A stretch of 64,000 bases of DNA from CAVQMC01 sp963713505 (GTDB lineage: Bacteria > Bacteroidota > Ignavibacteria > Ignavibacteriales > Ignavibacteriaceae). Positions within the stretch are counted from its first letter, which is position 1. Each line of letters starts with the position of its first letter. Positions 49,587-58,988 of the stretch are shown here, piece by piece. The stretch is from NCBI GenBank assembly GCA_963713505.1, contig CAVQMC010000007.1, forward strand, positions 236,485 to 300,484, in the 5' to 3' direction. The position numbers and the translations under genes are program-made. The notes under the pieces are model-generated. The model did no database searches, had not been told where the DNA came from, and saw only the letters and a program-made list of their open reading frames with translations.

Positions 49587-50531
49587 ATGACAAAGGGGAA
49601 TAAAGATTTCTCTTATTCCGAATCTGAAGAACCGCATCGCCAAAGGACAAAAGATATTTTAGCAAAACATCCGGAAGTAAGAACATTAATCGGCAGATAT
49701 CCTCAAAGTTTTTTATATATTGCCGGTGTTGTATTATTACAGCTTTTAATTGCTTTTCTATTAAAAGATCAATCATGGTGGCTGGTTTTAATTGCCGCAT
49801 TTTTTATTGGTGCTTTTGCAAATCATTCACTTTATGTCTTGATCCATGAAGCGGCACATAATTTAATATTTAAAAGCAGAACAAGTAATTATTTATCCGG
49901 AATTTTAGCAGATATTCCAAATGTAGTTCCAAGTGCAATTTCATTTAGAAGCTATCATTTAAAACATCATTCGCATCAAGGTGATTATTATATGGATGCC
50001 GATCTTGCAAGCAGATGGGAAGCAAAGCTTATCGGCAACACCCCATTTGGTAAAGCACTTTGGGAATTACTTTTCCCTTTATTTCAGGCTTTGCGTCCGC
50101 CGAGATTAAGAGCAATTAAATTTATGAATGTTTGGACAATAATAAATATGATTATTGTATTTGCAGTAGATGCTTTGATAATAATTTATTTAGGTCCAAT
50201 GGCCTTTCTTTATTTGGTATTTTCATTTTTCTTTTCAATTGGATTTCATCCGCTTGGCGCGAGATGGATACAAGAACATTATTTAGTAAAACCTCCCCAA
50301 GAGACCTACAGCTATTACGGACCTCTAAATATTCTTGCACTTAATGTCGGATATCATAATGAACATCATGATTTTCCCTCAATTCCCTGGAAAAAACTGC
50401 CGGAGTTAAAAAAAATGGCTCCTGAATTTTATGATAATTTGTATTATCATAAATCATGGGTTAAGCTTTGGCTAAAATTTTTATTTGATCCGAAGGTTTC
50501 TTTATATTCAAGAATGGTGCGGAATAATTAA
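49587..50531 (+). CDS. Sphingolipid delta-4 desaturase (DES1)-like fatty acid desaturase
   Basis: The 314-residue membrane enzyme starts at the ATG after AGGTG. The N-terminus DFSYSESEEPHRQRTKDILA aligns by eye with the animal dihydroceramide desaturase N-terminus, so the frame extension to 49509 is rejected. Three His boxes bind the di-iron centre: HEAAHN, HLKHH and NEHHDFP. The C-terminal half (ETYSYYGPLNILALNVGYHN then EHHDFPSIP, and LYSRMVRNN at the end) shows the Lipid_DES pattern closely. It would insert a double bond in a long-chain base or acyl lipid using O2 and an electron donor. The bacterial substrate is unknown. Four to five membrane spans are visible. Confidence 0.9.
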   Translation: MTKGNKDFSYSESEEPHRQRTKDILAKHPEVRTLIGRYPQSFLYIAGVVLLQLLIAFLLKDQSWWLVLIAAFFIGAFANHSLYVLIHEAAHNLIFKSRTSNYLSGILADIPNVVPSAISFRSYHLKHHSHQGDYYMDADLASRWEAKLIGNTPFGKALWELLFPLFQALRPPRLRAIKFMNVWTIINMIIVFAVDALIIIYLGPMAFLYLVFSFFFSIGFHPLGARWIQEHYLVKPPQETYSYYGPLNILALNVGYHNEHHDFPSIPWKKLPELKKMAPEFYDNLYYHKSWVKLWLKFLFDPKVSLYSRMVRNN

Positions 50532-50608
50532 ATGTTTTTCACTTTTTATTTTTGATGTCACTAATTAGTTTTATTTCAAAATAATTACTTTAAAGCGGAT
50601 AATATATT

Positions 50609-50770
50609 TTGAAACAAAAAGAATGTCCTTCATGTGCAATGATGGTCGATAAAGATGAGAAAGTTTGCCCGATTTGCGGATATGAGTTTCCTCATGCTTC
50701 CAAAACTTTTACAATTGTTGTTATTATTATGCTGATTGCGTTTGTGCTTTTAGTTTTCGGAATTGTCTAA
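50609..50770 (+). CDS. Tiny zinc-ribbon membrane protein
   Basis: A 53-residue frame starts at TTG 50609. It has two Cys pairs, KECPSCAMMVDKDEKVCPIC followed by GYEF, which make a zinc ribbon, then a hydrophobic span TFTIVVIIMLIAFVLLVFGI ending at the stop. Layout and codon use support a real gene, although no ATG start is available and the ribosome site is weak. It could be an anchored adaptor or assembly factor; no function is claimed. It follows the desaturase gene by 78 bases on the same strand. Confidence 0.65.
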   Translation: MKQKECPSCAMMVDKDEKVCPICGYEFPHASKTFTIVVIIMLIAFVLLVFGIV

Positions 50771-50792
50771 AAACATAAATCCAACTTATAAT

Positions 50793-50941
50793 AAATCCTC
50801 TACGAGGATTTGTCATCCTTTGAGAGCTATACTTTGTTACAATAATTTAACCTCTACGAGGTCAATAAAATCCGATTTACTAGATTGAAGAAACAATTTT
50901 TTTAAGCCGAATGCAAAGGAATCGAAACATCGTAGATGTTT
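50793..50941. repeat. Cluster of three short palindromic elements
   Basis: Within 150 bases lie AAATCCTCTACGAGGATTT (50793-50811), ACCTCTACGAGGT (50850-50862) and AAACATCGTAGATGTTT (50925-50941). Each is a perfect hairpin with a three-base TAC or GTA loop. The first two share CCTCTACGAGG. They look like a composite small dispersed repeat in an intergenic region between convergent genes. Confidence 0.6.
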
Positions 50942-50954
50942 TATTTTTGTAAAA

Positions 50955-51728
50955 TCAATAAAACTTATAAATAAATCCAAAAGTAGTTTTTGTATCAGTC
51001 GATTTAATAGTGTCCGGCGGTTTGCTGTCATACCTTAAATTAAATCCTGCTGTTATTCCTAATTTGTCGGTAATATTGACCAACAAACTTGTTTCCGTTA
51101 GAATTCTATTATCGTTAAAATTACTGAATGCCGGCTGATAATAAATAACCGAAAGCAATTGAGCATTATCATTTATATATAAATTGTAGCTCAAGTAATT
51201 GCTCCACCTGCTTATATTTTCAACATGTTTGTGAACAGAATTTGGAGGCAATTTGTATTTTTCATGCTCAAACATATAAGCTGTTCCAAACCAGAACTCA
51301 TTTACACTGTCTTTAAATATTTTAATTCTTAAACCTGCTCCTTCCAAACTTCTAAAATCAAGCAATATTGCTTTATCATAATTCACTTGAGTAAAAATTT
51401 CTCCTTTTAAAAAAGAATTTAAACTGTGGACATATCTTAAATGCAGTAAAGCTTGATCGGAAAAAGAAATTTTATCTTTCCAGCCGTATTCACCTTGCCC
51501 AATTAAAAAAATGTGAGTTGATTTATTTTCCCAATCCAGCCTTCCCGATAAATTCATTTCTTGCAAATCAGTGTTTCCTGTTTGAGCAGAAATATCAATT
51601 TTACCATAACCGGAAAAACCTAATGTTTCCAAAGGAGTTCGATATTTTTCAGTATTTACTTGAGCCGTAATCTTAATGTTAGATAGACAAATAAAAATTA
51701 GTATTGCTAAAAAAATATATTTTTTCAT
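50955..51728 (-). CDS. DUF481-like outer-membrane protein
   Basis: The 257-residue protein has a signal peptide (residues 1-22, ending ITAQ). The remainder alternates strand-forming segments with turns: GYGKIDISAQTGNTDLQEMN, HIFLIGQGEYGWKD, KGEIFTQVNYDKAILLDFRS and GITAGFNLRYDSKPPDTIKS, ending FGFIYKFY with the C-terminal aromatic expected of outer-membrane barrels. This is the DUF481/YdiY type. Function unknown; possibly a porin-like barrel. The cluster of short palindromes lies just after its stop codon and may serve in 3' end formation. Confidence 0.82.
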   Translation of the reverse strand: MKKYIFLAILIFICLSNIKITAQVNTEKYRTPLETLGFSGYGKIDISAQTGNTDLQEMNLSGRLDWENKSTHIFLIGQGEYGWKDKISFSDQALLHLRYVHSLNSFLKGEIFTQVNYDKAILLDFRSLEGAGLRIKIFKDSVNEFWFGTAYMFEHEKYKLPPNSVHKHVENISRWSNYLSYNLYINDNAQLLSVIYYQPAFSNFNDNRILTETSLLVNITDKLGITAGFNLRYDSKPPDTIKSTDTKTTFGFIYKFY

Positions 51729-51800
51729 GATTCTTTAAATTTGTTGAATGAAGATTTTAAAAATAAAAGAATTGTTTAAAAAATGAAGTTGGATTATAAT

Positions 51801-51834
51801 TAAAAAAGAAATGCCCTGCTTTAAAAACAGGGCA
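51801..51834 (-). terminator. Terminator of the DUF4382 lipoprotein gene
   Basis: Arms TGCCCTG (51812-51818) and CAGGGCA (51828-51834) form a GC-rich stem. On the minus strand it is followed by a T-rich tract (51801-51810). It lies 15 bases after the DUF4382 stop codon. Confidence 0.85.
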
Positions 51835-51848
51835 AAATAATACTTTAA

Positions 51849-52640
51849 TTAAGGATTTGACGGAATTCGAATTGTATCAATTTTAGTATTTTGTCCGGCG
51901 GTTACATTTATATTAGAAACTACAGTATCTTTATAGTTAATATTTGTTGGTTGAAAATTGATATTGTAATTCCCTTCGGTTAATCCAACTAACTTAAAAC
52001 TATTATCGGATTCAGTAGTTGTTCTAACAGTATCAGATCCTTCTATTGTATAAATAATCGGACTTGCTTCCGATGGGAGAGCAAAACCGGATATTGAACC
52101 TGTGGATTGAATGGCCGCTACTCTAACAACCGGATTAAGAAAATACTGTCCGCTTCCGGTTAATAAAATAGAACTGCTTGCATCGAAATCCAATAACAAC
52201 TCAAATGTTGTGTTTGCTTCAATATCAAATTCATGATTTAATTTTAAACCGCTTTGTATTTGGCTGGATAAAATCAAAGGATAAGTAACACCGTTTACTA
52301 CAACGTTACAATTCTGACTTAGCATTAACCTAATCTGTGTATAATGTCCGGCTGATAATTCCGAATCACCTAAAACAGCATTAGCACCGTTTCTTAGTTG
52401 TAATAAATCGTATGTACTGGTTTTATTATTTATTGTTACCCATCCGTTATCACCTTCATTGTTATCTGTACTGTGTACTTCCACTTTCGTAACCTCAATA
52501 TTCACTTCATCAAATGAAGCAGGTGAATCGGCTATATACATTTTTATTCTACCGTTTGATTTTGTAGGGTTTGTTGAATTATCGCTGCATCCTGTAAAAA
52601 TTAATAATAATACCGGAAGAATTAAAAATAGCTTTTTCAT
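51849..52640 (-). CDS. DUF4382 lipoprotein
   Basis: The start is taken at 52640 (MKKLFLILPVLLLIFTGCS), with a good AAAGGAG site in front; an upstream in-frame ATG would add 12 residues and ruin the signal. The lipobox is LIFTGC. The mature domain shows the DUF4382 pattern: GRIKMYIADSPASFDEVNIE, VTKVEVHSTDNNEGDNGWVT, and LLQLRNGANAVLGDSELSAG. A C-terminal carboxypeptidase-regulatory-like fold (GSISGFALPSEASPIIYTIE) follows from about residue 190. Probably a periplasmic or outer-membrane surface lipoprotein; no enzymatic role is evident. Confidence 0.88.
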   Translation of the reverse strand: MKKLFLILPVLLLIFTGCSDNSTNPTKSNGRIKMYIADSPASFDEVNIEVTKVEVHSTDNNEGDNGWVTINNKTSTYDLLQLRNGANAVLGDSELSAGHYTQIRLMLSQNCNVVVNGVTYPLILSSQIQSGLKLNHEFDIEANTTFELLLDFDASSSILLTGSGQYFLNPVVRVAAIQSTGSISGFALPSEASPIIYTIEGSDTVRTTTESDNSFKLVGLTEGNYNINFQPTNINYKDTVVSNINVTAGQNTKIDTIRIPSNP

Positions 52641-52837
52641 AAGTGCTCCTTTTTTATTTATATATCGTGTCGCCATTTAAAATAAATATTAATACATAAG
52701 CTCTTGTGATTTAATCCAGTTGACTTGTTATATGAATATAAATTCGTTAATTGTGATGTGTAAGTGGTTGTACTAAAATGCTATTAAAGCTATGTGTCTT
52801 TATTCAAATTTAATTAAAAAACACTTTTATTTCTCGA

Positions 52838-55800
52838 TTATTTAACTTTTAAGTTTTTTACTTCCTTAAAAAATGAAACATTAGCATCTGATACTTTTAT
52901 TTTATACTCATTCCAATTTGTTTCAAAAAAATTGTTGACTTCTTTAATAACCTTATTTAAGTCGGAGTCAAGATTTTTTATACTTTGTAAAGTTGTATTA
53001 TCAGGTGTTTTATAAGAAGTCGTTAATCTTGAATTTACATCATATAATTTGGACAATATCAGAGCCGGGTTTTCTCTTATTCCCTGCACATTTTCAGGAA
53101 TAATTTTATATAAAATACTATCAATTGTTTTTTCTAGATCTTTATTGGTCTTCTTTAATTCTTTTGCTTTCTCATCATCTCTGTCTTCAATCCTTTCAGA
53201 AATAAGATCTATTGAATTTTTTGCATCTCTTAGCTGATCAGCAGCATCGGTCGATACTTGCACTAATTTCTGAAATTTATCGTAAGCTTTATCATTTGCA
53301 ATTAGATCTTCTTGGGTAATCTCTTTCATTCTAGGATCAAACTTGACATTTACAAATGTGGAATCTGTAAAAGGTCCATAAGTCAATTTAATCTTATATT
53401 TTCCGGGAACTGCAATTTTACCGCCTTTTTCGGGTGCGCCCGGTTTTGGCTTTTTATGATTTGGAAAACGAACAGCACTTTTATCTAATCCCCAGTAAAT
53501 TCTATTTATTCCCTGAGTTACAGAATCTTTGAGTGTTCGAATTAATTTATTATTTAATTCGGAAATAATTTCAACTTTAATACTATCCCATGAATAATTA
53601 GCTGAAGAGCTGTCATTTTCCATTTTATTATTTTTCTTTAATGTTGTATCAGAGTTTACGATAAAAGAAATCATAGCACCATAAGGTCTGTTTTTACCTT
53701 TAAAGTAATTCTCCGTTGTGTATAAAACACCGGGATGGTTTTTATATATTTCTTCAACAGCTTCTTTTACATTAAAAGCAGCTAAATTTTTTGTTAATAA
53801 ATCAGGTCCTTTATTTGCTAATTCTCTTAATGGAGTTAAATCATCTAAAATGTAGACAGCTCTTCCAAATGTTCCGATTACTAAATCTCCTTCATTTTTT
53901 TGAATTTGAAGACTCATGGTTGAAACGGTAGGAAAGGTTTTTGAACTCCACTTAGTCCAGCTTTTCCCTTTGTTAATACTAAAATATAAACCGAATTCAG
54001 TTCCGAGAAATATTAAGTTTGGTTCAACCGGATCTTGAACAATACTTAAAGCATATCCCCAAATGCTGTCTTTCTTACTGATTAATGAATTCCATGTTTT
54101 TCCGTAATCTTGAGTATAAAAAACGTATGGAGTCCAGTCATCTCTTCTATGATTATCAAATACAACAAAAGCTTCTGCAGGATTATAATATGATGCTCTT
54201 ATTTCCGGAACCCAGGTCCCTTTTGGAACATCTGAAATATTTTTAACTACATTATTCCATGTTGTTCCTCCGTTAGTTGTAACTTGAACATTACCATCGT
54301 CTGTCCCAACCCAAATTACATTTTCTTTAACAGGACTGGGAGCAATTGAAACAATAGTTGTAAAATTTTCAGCTTCTGTTACATCATAAGTTAAACCGCC
54401 GCTTTCTAATTGTTTTTGATATTCAGGATTATTTGTTGTCAAGTCGGGAGAAATTGTTTTCCAGGAGTTTCCATGATCAGTAGTTTTATATAAATACTGA
54501 CTTGCAAAATAAATTGTAGACGGATTTATAGGATCATTTGCAATAGCTGCATTCCAGTTAAATCTTAATTTTATACTATCATTTGAAACCGGCTGAATGA
54601 ATTTAGTGTGTCCTGTTTCCATATCAACATGATACAAATTGCCGCCCTGAGACATACTGTAACAATATCTGGGATTGTCAAGATCCGGTATTACATTAAA
54701 ACCATCACCGAATGTAAGCATTTCCCAATAAGAATTAAGAATACCGTCATCGCTTAAAATTCTGTTAGGACCTTTCCATGAACCGTTATCCTGCATTCCA
54801 CCGTAAACATTATACGGAGTTTGATTATCTACACTAATATGATAAAATTGAGCTAGCGGCAGATTTTCAATAAATCTCCAGGTTTTCCCTTTATCTCTGG
54901 TTATAGCCATTCCACCGTCATTTCCGTCAATCATAAAACTTGGATCGTTTGGATTTATCCACCATGCATGGTGATCGGGATGAACTCTTGAATAGGGAAG
55001 TAAGGTTGTAAAAGTTTTTCCGCCGTCTTCACTTATAGAGACTGTAGAATGCACATAATAAACTCTATTTTCATTTTTAGGATCCACATATATATCTGAA
55101 TAATAAAAAGGTCTGTCTGCAACGCCTTTAGTCGTTACTTCATGGAATTTATATCCGCCGTCATCACTTCTATATAATCCTGTTTTTTTAGATTCAATTA
55201 ATGCATAAACAACATTAGGTGAGCTTTTTGAAATTGCTATTCCAATTCTTCCTAATTCACCTTTTGGCAATCCATCCTTCTCAGTTCTTTTATTCCAGGT
55301 TTTGCCTCCGTCTACTGAAACATATAAACCTGATCCAGGTCCGCCGGACTTAAAAAACCATGGCCATCTTCTGTACTGCCACATTGTAGCAATTAATTTA
55401 TTTGGATTAACCGGATCCATTACTAAATCGGAAGCTCCGGTTTTTTCGTCAACATAAAGAATTTTTTCCCATGTTTTACCGCCGTCCGTTGTTTTGAAAA
55501 CACCGCGGTCTTTACTTTCTCCCCATGCTGAACCTAAAGCTGCAACATATGCAACATTTTGGTTATTCGGGTCTAAAATCAGCCTGTTTATATTTCTGGT
55601 ATTATCTAATCCCAAATGAATCCAAGTTCTTCCGCCATCGATGCTTTTATAAACTCCATTGCCGCTTGTTTGACTATTACGCGGATTTCCTTCACCCGTT
55701 CCGACCCAAATTATATCAGGGATATTTTGATTTACAGCTACTGCACCTATGGAAGCAACGGATTGATCATCAAAAATAGGTTTCCAATCTGTTCCTCCGC

Positions 55801-56053
55801 TTGTAGATTTCCAAAGTCCGCCGGAAGCTGTTCCAATATACATTATATCCGGTTTGTTCAATACAACATCTATGGAAGTAACTCTTCCGCTCATTCCAGC
55901 GGGGCCAATACTTCTCGGTTTTAATCCAGATAATTTATCAGTATTAATATGTTGAGAGTAAAGTTTTGTCGAAAGAATAAAACATAAAATTACTGAGATA
56001 AATAAAATAAGGTTTGTTTTTTTTATTATGGTTTGGTTGGAAACGGGATTCAT
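52838..56053 (-). CDS. VPS10/sortilin-like BNR-repeat exported protein
   Basis: The 1071-residue protein begins with an N-terminal hydrophobic export signal (about residues 14-33). Residues about 40-740 form beta-propeller units of the sortilin (VPS10)/BNR type, with some eleven Asp-box copies such as SIDGGRTW, TTDGGKTW, SVDGGKTW, SEDGGKTF, TTNGGTTW and TQDYGKTW. Near residue 855, PGAPEKGGKIAVPGKYKIKL begins a beta-sandwich-like domain. The last 130 residues are charged helices. Members are secreted or outer-membrane proteins; many are annotated as glycosyl hydrolases without experimental support. No catalytic residues are identified here, so a binding role is equally possible. Confidence 0.88.
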   Translation of the reverse strand: MNPVSNQTIIKKTNLILFISVILCFILSTKLYSQHINTDKLSGLKPRSIGPAGMSGRVTSIDVVLNKPDIMYIGTASGGLWKSTSGGTDWKPIFDDQSVASIGAVAVNQNIPDIIWVGTGEGNPRNSQTSGNGVYKSIDGGRTWIHLGLDNTRNINRLILDPNNQNVAYVAALGSAWGESKDRGVFKTTDGGKTWEKILYVDEKTGASDLVMDPVNPNKLIATMWQYRRWPWFFKSGGPGSGLYVSVDGGKTWNKRTEKDGLPKGELGRIGIAISKSSPNVVYALIESKKTGLYRSDDGGYKFHEVTTKGVADRPFYYSDIYVDPKNENRVYYVHSTVSISEDGGKTFTTLLPYSRVHPDHHAWWINPNDPSFMIDGNDGGMAITRDKGKTWRFIENLPLAQFYHISVDNQTPYNVYGGMQDNGSWKGPNRILSDDGILNSYWEMLTFGDGFNVIPDLDNPRYCYSMSQGGNLYHVDMETGHTKFIQPVSNDSIKLRFNWNAAIANDPINPSTIYFASQYLYKTTDHGNSWKTISPDLTTNNPEYQKQLESGGLTYDVTEAENFTTIVSIAPSPVKENVIWVGTDDGNVQVTTNGGTTWNNVVKNISDVPKGTWVPEIRASYYNPAEAFVVFDNHRRDDWTPYVFYTQDYGKTWNSLISKKDSIWGYALSIVQDPVEPNLIFLGTEFGLYFSINKGKSWTKWSSKTFPTVSTMSLQIQKNEGDLVIGTFGRAVYILDDLTPLRELANKGPDLLTKNLAAFNVKEAVEEIYKNHPGVLYTTENYFKGKNRPYGAMISFIVNSDTTLKKNNKMENDSSSANYSWDSIKVEIISELNNKLIRTLKDSVTQGINRIYWGLDKSAVRFPNHKKPKPGAPEKGGKIAVPGKYKIKLTYGPFTDSTFVNVKFDPRMKEITQEDLIANDKAYDKFQKLVQVSTDAADQLRDAKNSIDLISERIEDRDDEKAKELKKTNKDLEKTIDSILYKIIPENVQGIRENPALILSKLYDVNSRLTTSYKTPDNTTLQSIKNLDSDLNKVIKEVNNFFETNWNEYKIKVSDANVSFFKEVKNLKVK

Positions 56054-56281
56054 TATTAAATCCTAAAAAATATTATAAGGAATTCTAATTGGAGTTTTCA
56101 TAGAATAAAATTTATAAAATAAAAAGTTAAAATGGTACTTGATTATTAAATGTGTGTGAAAATTATAAGATATAAAATAAATAGGCGATTTTTATTTTGT
56201 AATTCAAACCACTTTATAAGAAAAAATTTAAATATAAATTTGAATGAATATAAAATTTAGATGAGAAAAATAGGAAAAGTT

Positions 56282-57188
56282 ATGAAAATATTTATTATGG
56301 GAGCAACGGGTTTTATCGGATTTAGTGTTGCTCAAGCTTTTAGAAGAGCAGGGCATGAAGTCTGGGGCGTAACAAGAAGTAAAGAAAAAACAAAAATTCT
56401 TCTCCAGAATGAAATATTTCCGGTTATAGGAAATATGCAAAATCCTGATAGTTATAAAAAATATATTGATGAATGTTCTGTTTTAATTCAAGCTGCTTCG
56501 GATAATGAAAATAATCAAAGTGAACTTGATAAAAAAACTATTGAAACTTTCATAAAATCTTCAAAAGAAAGCGATTCAAAAAAAACTATAATTCATACAA
56601 GTGGCTGCTGGATATACGGAGATACAAAAGGTAAAATGGTTGATGAATCATCTCCAAAAGATCCAATTGAAATGGTTAAATGGAGAATAGGAAATGAAAA
56701 TTTAGTTTTAAATTCAAAAGAAGTAAAAGGTATTGTAATTCGTCCCGGATGCGTTTACGGAAAACAAGGAAGTTTGTATTCAATTTGGTTTAAAAGAGGC
56801 TCATTTAGATAATGATCTTAAAGTAATCGGTGATGGAAATAATTATTGGGCAAATGTTCATGTTGACGATTTGGCTGATGCTTATTTAAAAGCTGCTGAA
56901 AGTAATTTAAGCGGAGAAGATTTTAATATTGCTGACCGTTCAAGGTGGACGGTAAGAGAAATGGCAGAAGCGGCTGCAGAAGTTGCCAGCTATAAAAAAG
57001 ATATTAAATATATCCCTGTACTTGAAGCTGTGAAAAATATGGGCGGACTTGCAGAAGCTCTGTCGTTGAATCAGCACCTTGATGCTAGGAAAGCCGTAAG
57101 ATTATTGGGTTGGCAGCCGAAGTTCGGCGGCTTTGTAGATGATATTGATATTTATTTTGAATCATGGAAGTCTTATCTAAAGAATTAA
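56282..57188 (+). CDS. NAD-dependent epimerase/dehydratase family protein, one frameshift
   Basis: The reconstructed protein is about 302 residues from MKIFIMGATGFIGFSVAQAF, the extended-SDR Rossmann motif. Ribosome site AGGAAAAG precedes the ATG at 56282; the ATG at 56261 is less convincing. Residues include the Ser-Gly region of the active site (IIHTSGCWIYGDTKGK, where the usual YxxxK is not clearly visible) and IRPGCVYGKQGS. The break is near 56795: extra A in TTTAAAAGAGGC; the corrected frame reads KEAHLDNDLKVIG then ANVHVDDLADAYLKAAE. Function of this atypical SDR is not known. It is the first gene of a three-gene operon. Confidence 0.85.
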
Positions 57189-57201
57189 TAAAAGGCAAGA
57201 C

Positions 57202-58012
57202 ATGATAAATTTTATGTGCAAAACTTGCGGAGTTCAATTTAATGCCTCTAAATCTCCTCCGGATGTTTGTCCAATTTGTGAAGATGAAAGACAGTATGTT
57301 GGCTGGGAAGGGCAGCAGTGGACTACTTCAGAAGAATTAAAGAAAGATCATAAAGCAGTGATTAAAGAAGAAGAACCTGGACTAATAGGAATTGGAACGA
57401 AACCTTCTTTTGCAATTGGACAAAGAGCACTTTTAATTAAACAAAAATCCGGAAATATTCTCTGGGATTGTATTTCATTAATAAATGATGAAATAATTAA
57501 TTATGTAAAATCTCAAGGAGGAATTTCCGCAATTGCAATTTCACATCCTCATTTTTTTTCATCCATATCGGAATGGAGTAAATCCTTTGATGATGTTCCA
57601 ATTTATATTCATGAAAAAGATAAAAAATGGGTGATGCGAAATGACGCTAATATAAAATTTTGGAATGATAAAAAATTAACTTTGGAAGATAATATTACTT
57701 TAATTAATTCCGGAGGTCATTTTGAAGGATCATCTGTCCTTCATTGGCCGCAGGGTGCGAATGGAAAAGGAGTATTATTAACTGGAGATACGATTCAAGT
57801 TGTTCAGGACAGAAAGTTTGTAAGTTTTATGTACAGCTATCCTAATTTAATTCCGCTTTCAATTAAAAAAGTTGAAAGGATAGTTGATTCGGTTAAAGAA
57901 TTATAAATTTGATAGAATTTACGGCGCTTGGTTCGGAAAAGTGGTTTTTGAAAATGCAAAAGAAGCAGTGTTGAAATCAGCCGAAAGATATTATAAAGCA
58001 ATAAAAGAATAA
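57202..58012 (+). CDS. MBL-fold hydrolase with N-terminal zinc ribbon, one frameshift
   Basis: About 270 residues. Two Cys pairs (MCKTCGVQ and VCPICEDERQYV) form a small zinc ribbon at residues 5-31. The rest is a beta-lactamase-fold hydrolase: the usual HxHxDH is reduced to SHPHFFSSISEW (two His), and GGHFEGSSVLHW and LLTGDTIQ correspond to the third and fourth metal motifs. The frame breaks at about 57905, where an extra T in GAATTATAAATTTG yields a false stop. The next frame continues FDRIYGAWFGKVVFENAKEA to 58012. The active site differs from classical members, so activity is uncertain. Confidence 0.8.
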
Positions 58013-58016
58013 TAAA

Positions 58017-58895
58017 ATGGAAAAAAGAAAATTTGGTAATACCGGACTTGAAGTTTCAATTCTCGGATTAGGAGCCGGGGAAATCGGTGATCCGAATTTA
58101 AGTGAAATTGAAGTTGAAAAACTTTTAAACCTCACTTTGGATGAAGGGATTAATTTAATTGATACCGCCAGAGGTTACGGAGCTTCCGAGGAAAGGATCG
58201 GCAAATTTATTTCACACAGAAGAGATGAGTTTGTCCTATCAACAAAAGTTGGTTATGATATTCCCGGCTATGAAAACTGGACATACGACTGCATTATTGC
58301 CGGAGTTGATTCTGCATTAAAATTAATGAAAACAGATTTTATTGATATTGTTCATCTTCATTCCTGCAGTAAAGACATTTTAATAAATAATGGAGTAATA
58401 GATGCATTACTTAAAACTGTTGAAAACGGAAAAGTAAAAGCTGCGGCTTATTCCGGTGAAAATGAAGATCTTGAATTTGCTGTTAAAACAAATAAATTTA
58501 CATCTCTTCAAACTTCAGTTAATATAACAGATCAGAGAGATATAGATGGAATTCTGAAAACCGCTGAAGAAAAAGGAATGGGAATAATTGCAAAACGTCC
58601 GGTTGCAAATGCTCCATGGAGATTTAACGAAAGACCGTCCGGACATTACAGTGAAGACTACTGGCTTCGCTGGAAAAAAATGAATTTAAATTTTGATATG
58701 GACTGGCAGGAAATTGCATTAAGATTTACTGCATTTACAAATGTTGTTGATACTTGCATAGTAGGAACTTCAAATATTGATCACTTAAGAGAAAATATAA
58801 AAATTGTTGAAAAGGGACCGCTGTCAAGTGATGTTTACAATTCAATTAGAAAATCATTTAAAGAAAATGATGATAATTGGATCGGACTATTATAA
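58017..58895 (+). CDS. Aldo/keto reductase
   Basis: The 292-residue protein starts 4 bases after the corrected stop of the MBL-fold gene, so it belongs to the same operon. The catalytic tetrad is visible as Asp and Tyr in LIDTARGYGASEERIG, Lys in LSTKVGYD and His in DIVHLHSCS. The nucleotide site includes IIAKRPVANAPWRF and VGTSNIDHLRENI. It is only distantly similar to the reductase at 34370-35356. Substrate unknown; the operon context (short-chain dehydrogenase-like, hydrolase and reductase) suggests a small catabolic or detoxification route. Confidence 0.9.
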   Translation: MEKRKFGNTGLEVSILGLGAGEIGDPNLSEIEVEKLLNLTLDEGINLIDTARGYGASEERIGKFISHRRDEFVLSTKVGYDIPGYENWTYDCIIAGVDSALKLMKTDFIDIVHLHSCSKDILINNGVIDALLKTVENGKVKAAAYSGENEDLEFAVKTNKFTSLQTSVNITDQRDIDGILKTAEEKGMGIIAKRPVANAPWRFNERPSGHYSEDYWLRWKKMNLNFDMDWQEIALRFTAFTNVVDTCIVGTSNIDHLRENIKIVEKGPLSSDVYNSIRKSFKENDDNWIGLL

Positions 58896-58910
58896 AATTT
58901 CTAGATAGCT

Positions 58911-58949
58911 TAAAAAAATTACCCATGCCGAACATTTTTCAGCATGAGT
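58911..58949 (-). terminator. Terminator of the DUF4139 gene
   Basis: On the minus strand ACTCATGCTGAA pairs with TTCGGCATGGGT over twelve positions, including two G-U pairs, with a five-base loop, then a T tract (AATTTTTTTA). It lies 40 bases after the DUF4139 stop codon. Confidence 0.85.
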
Positions 58950-58988
58950 ATCCTTATATTTATTAAAATAATCTTTTAATATTAAAAT

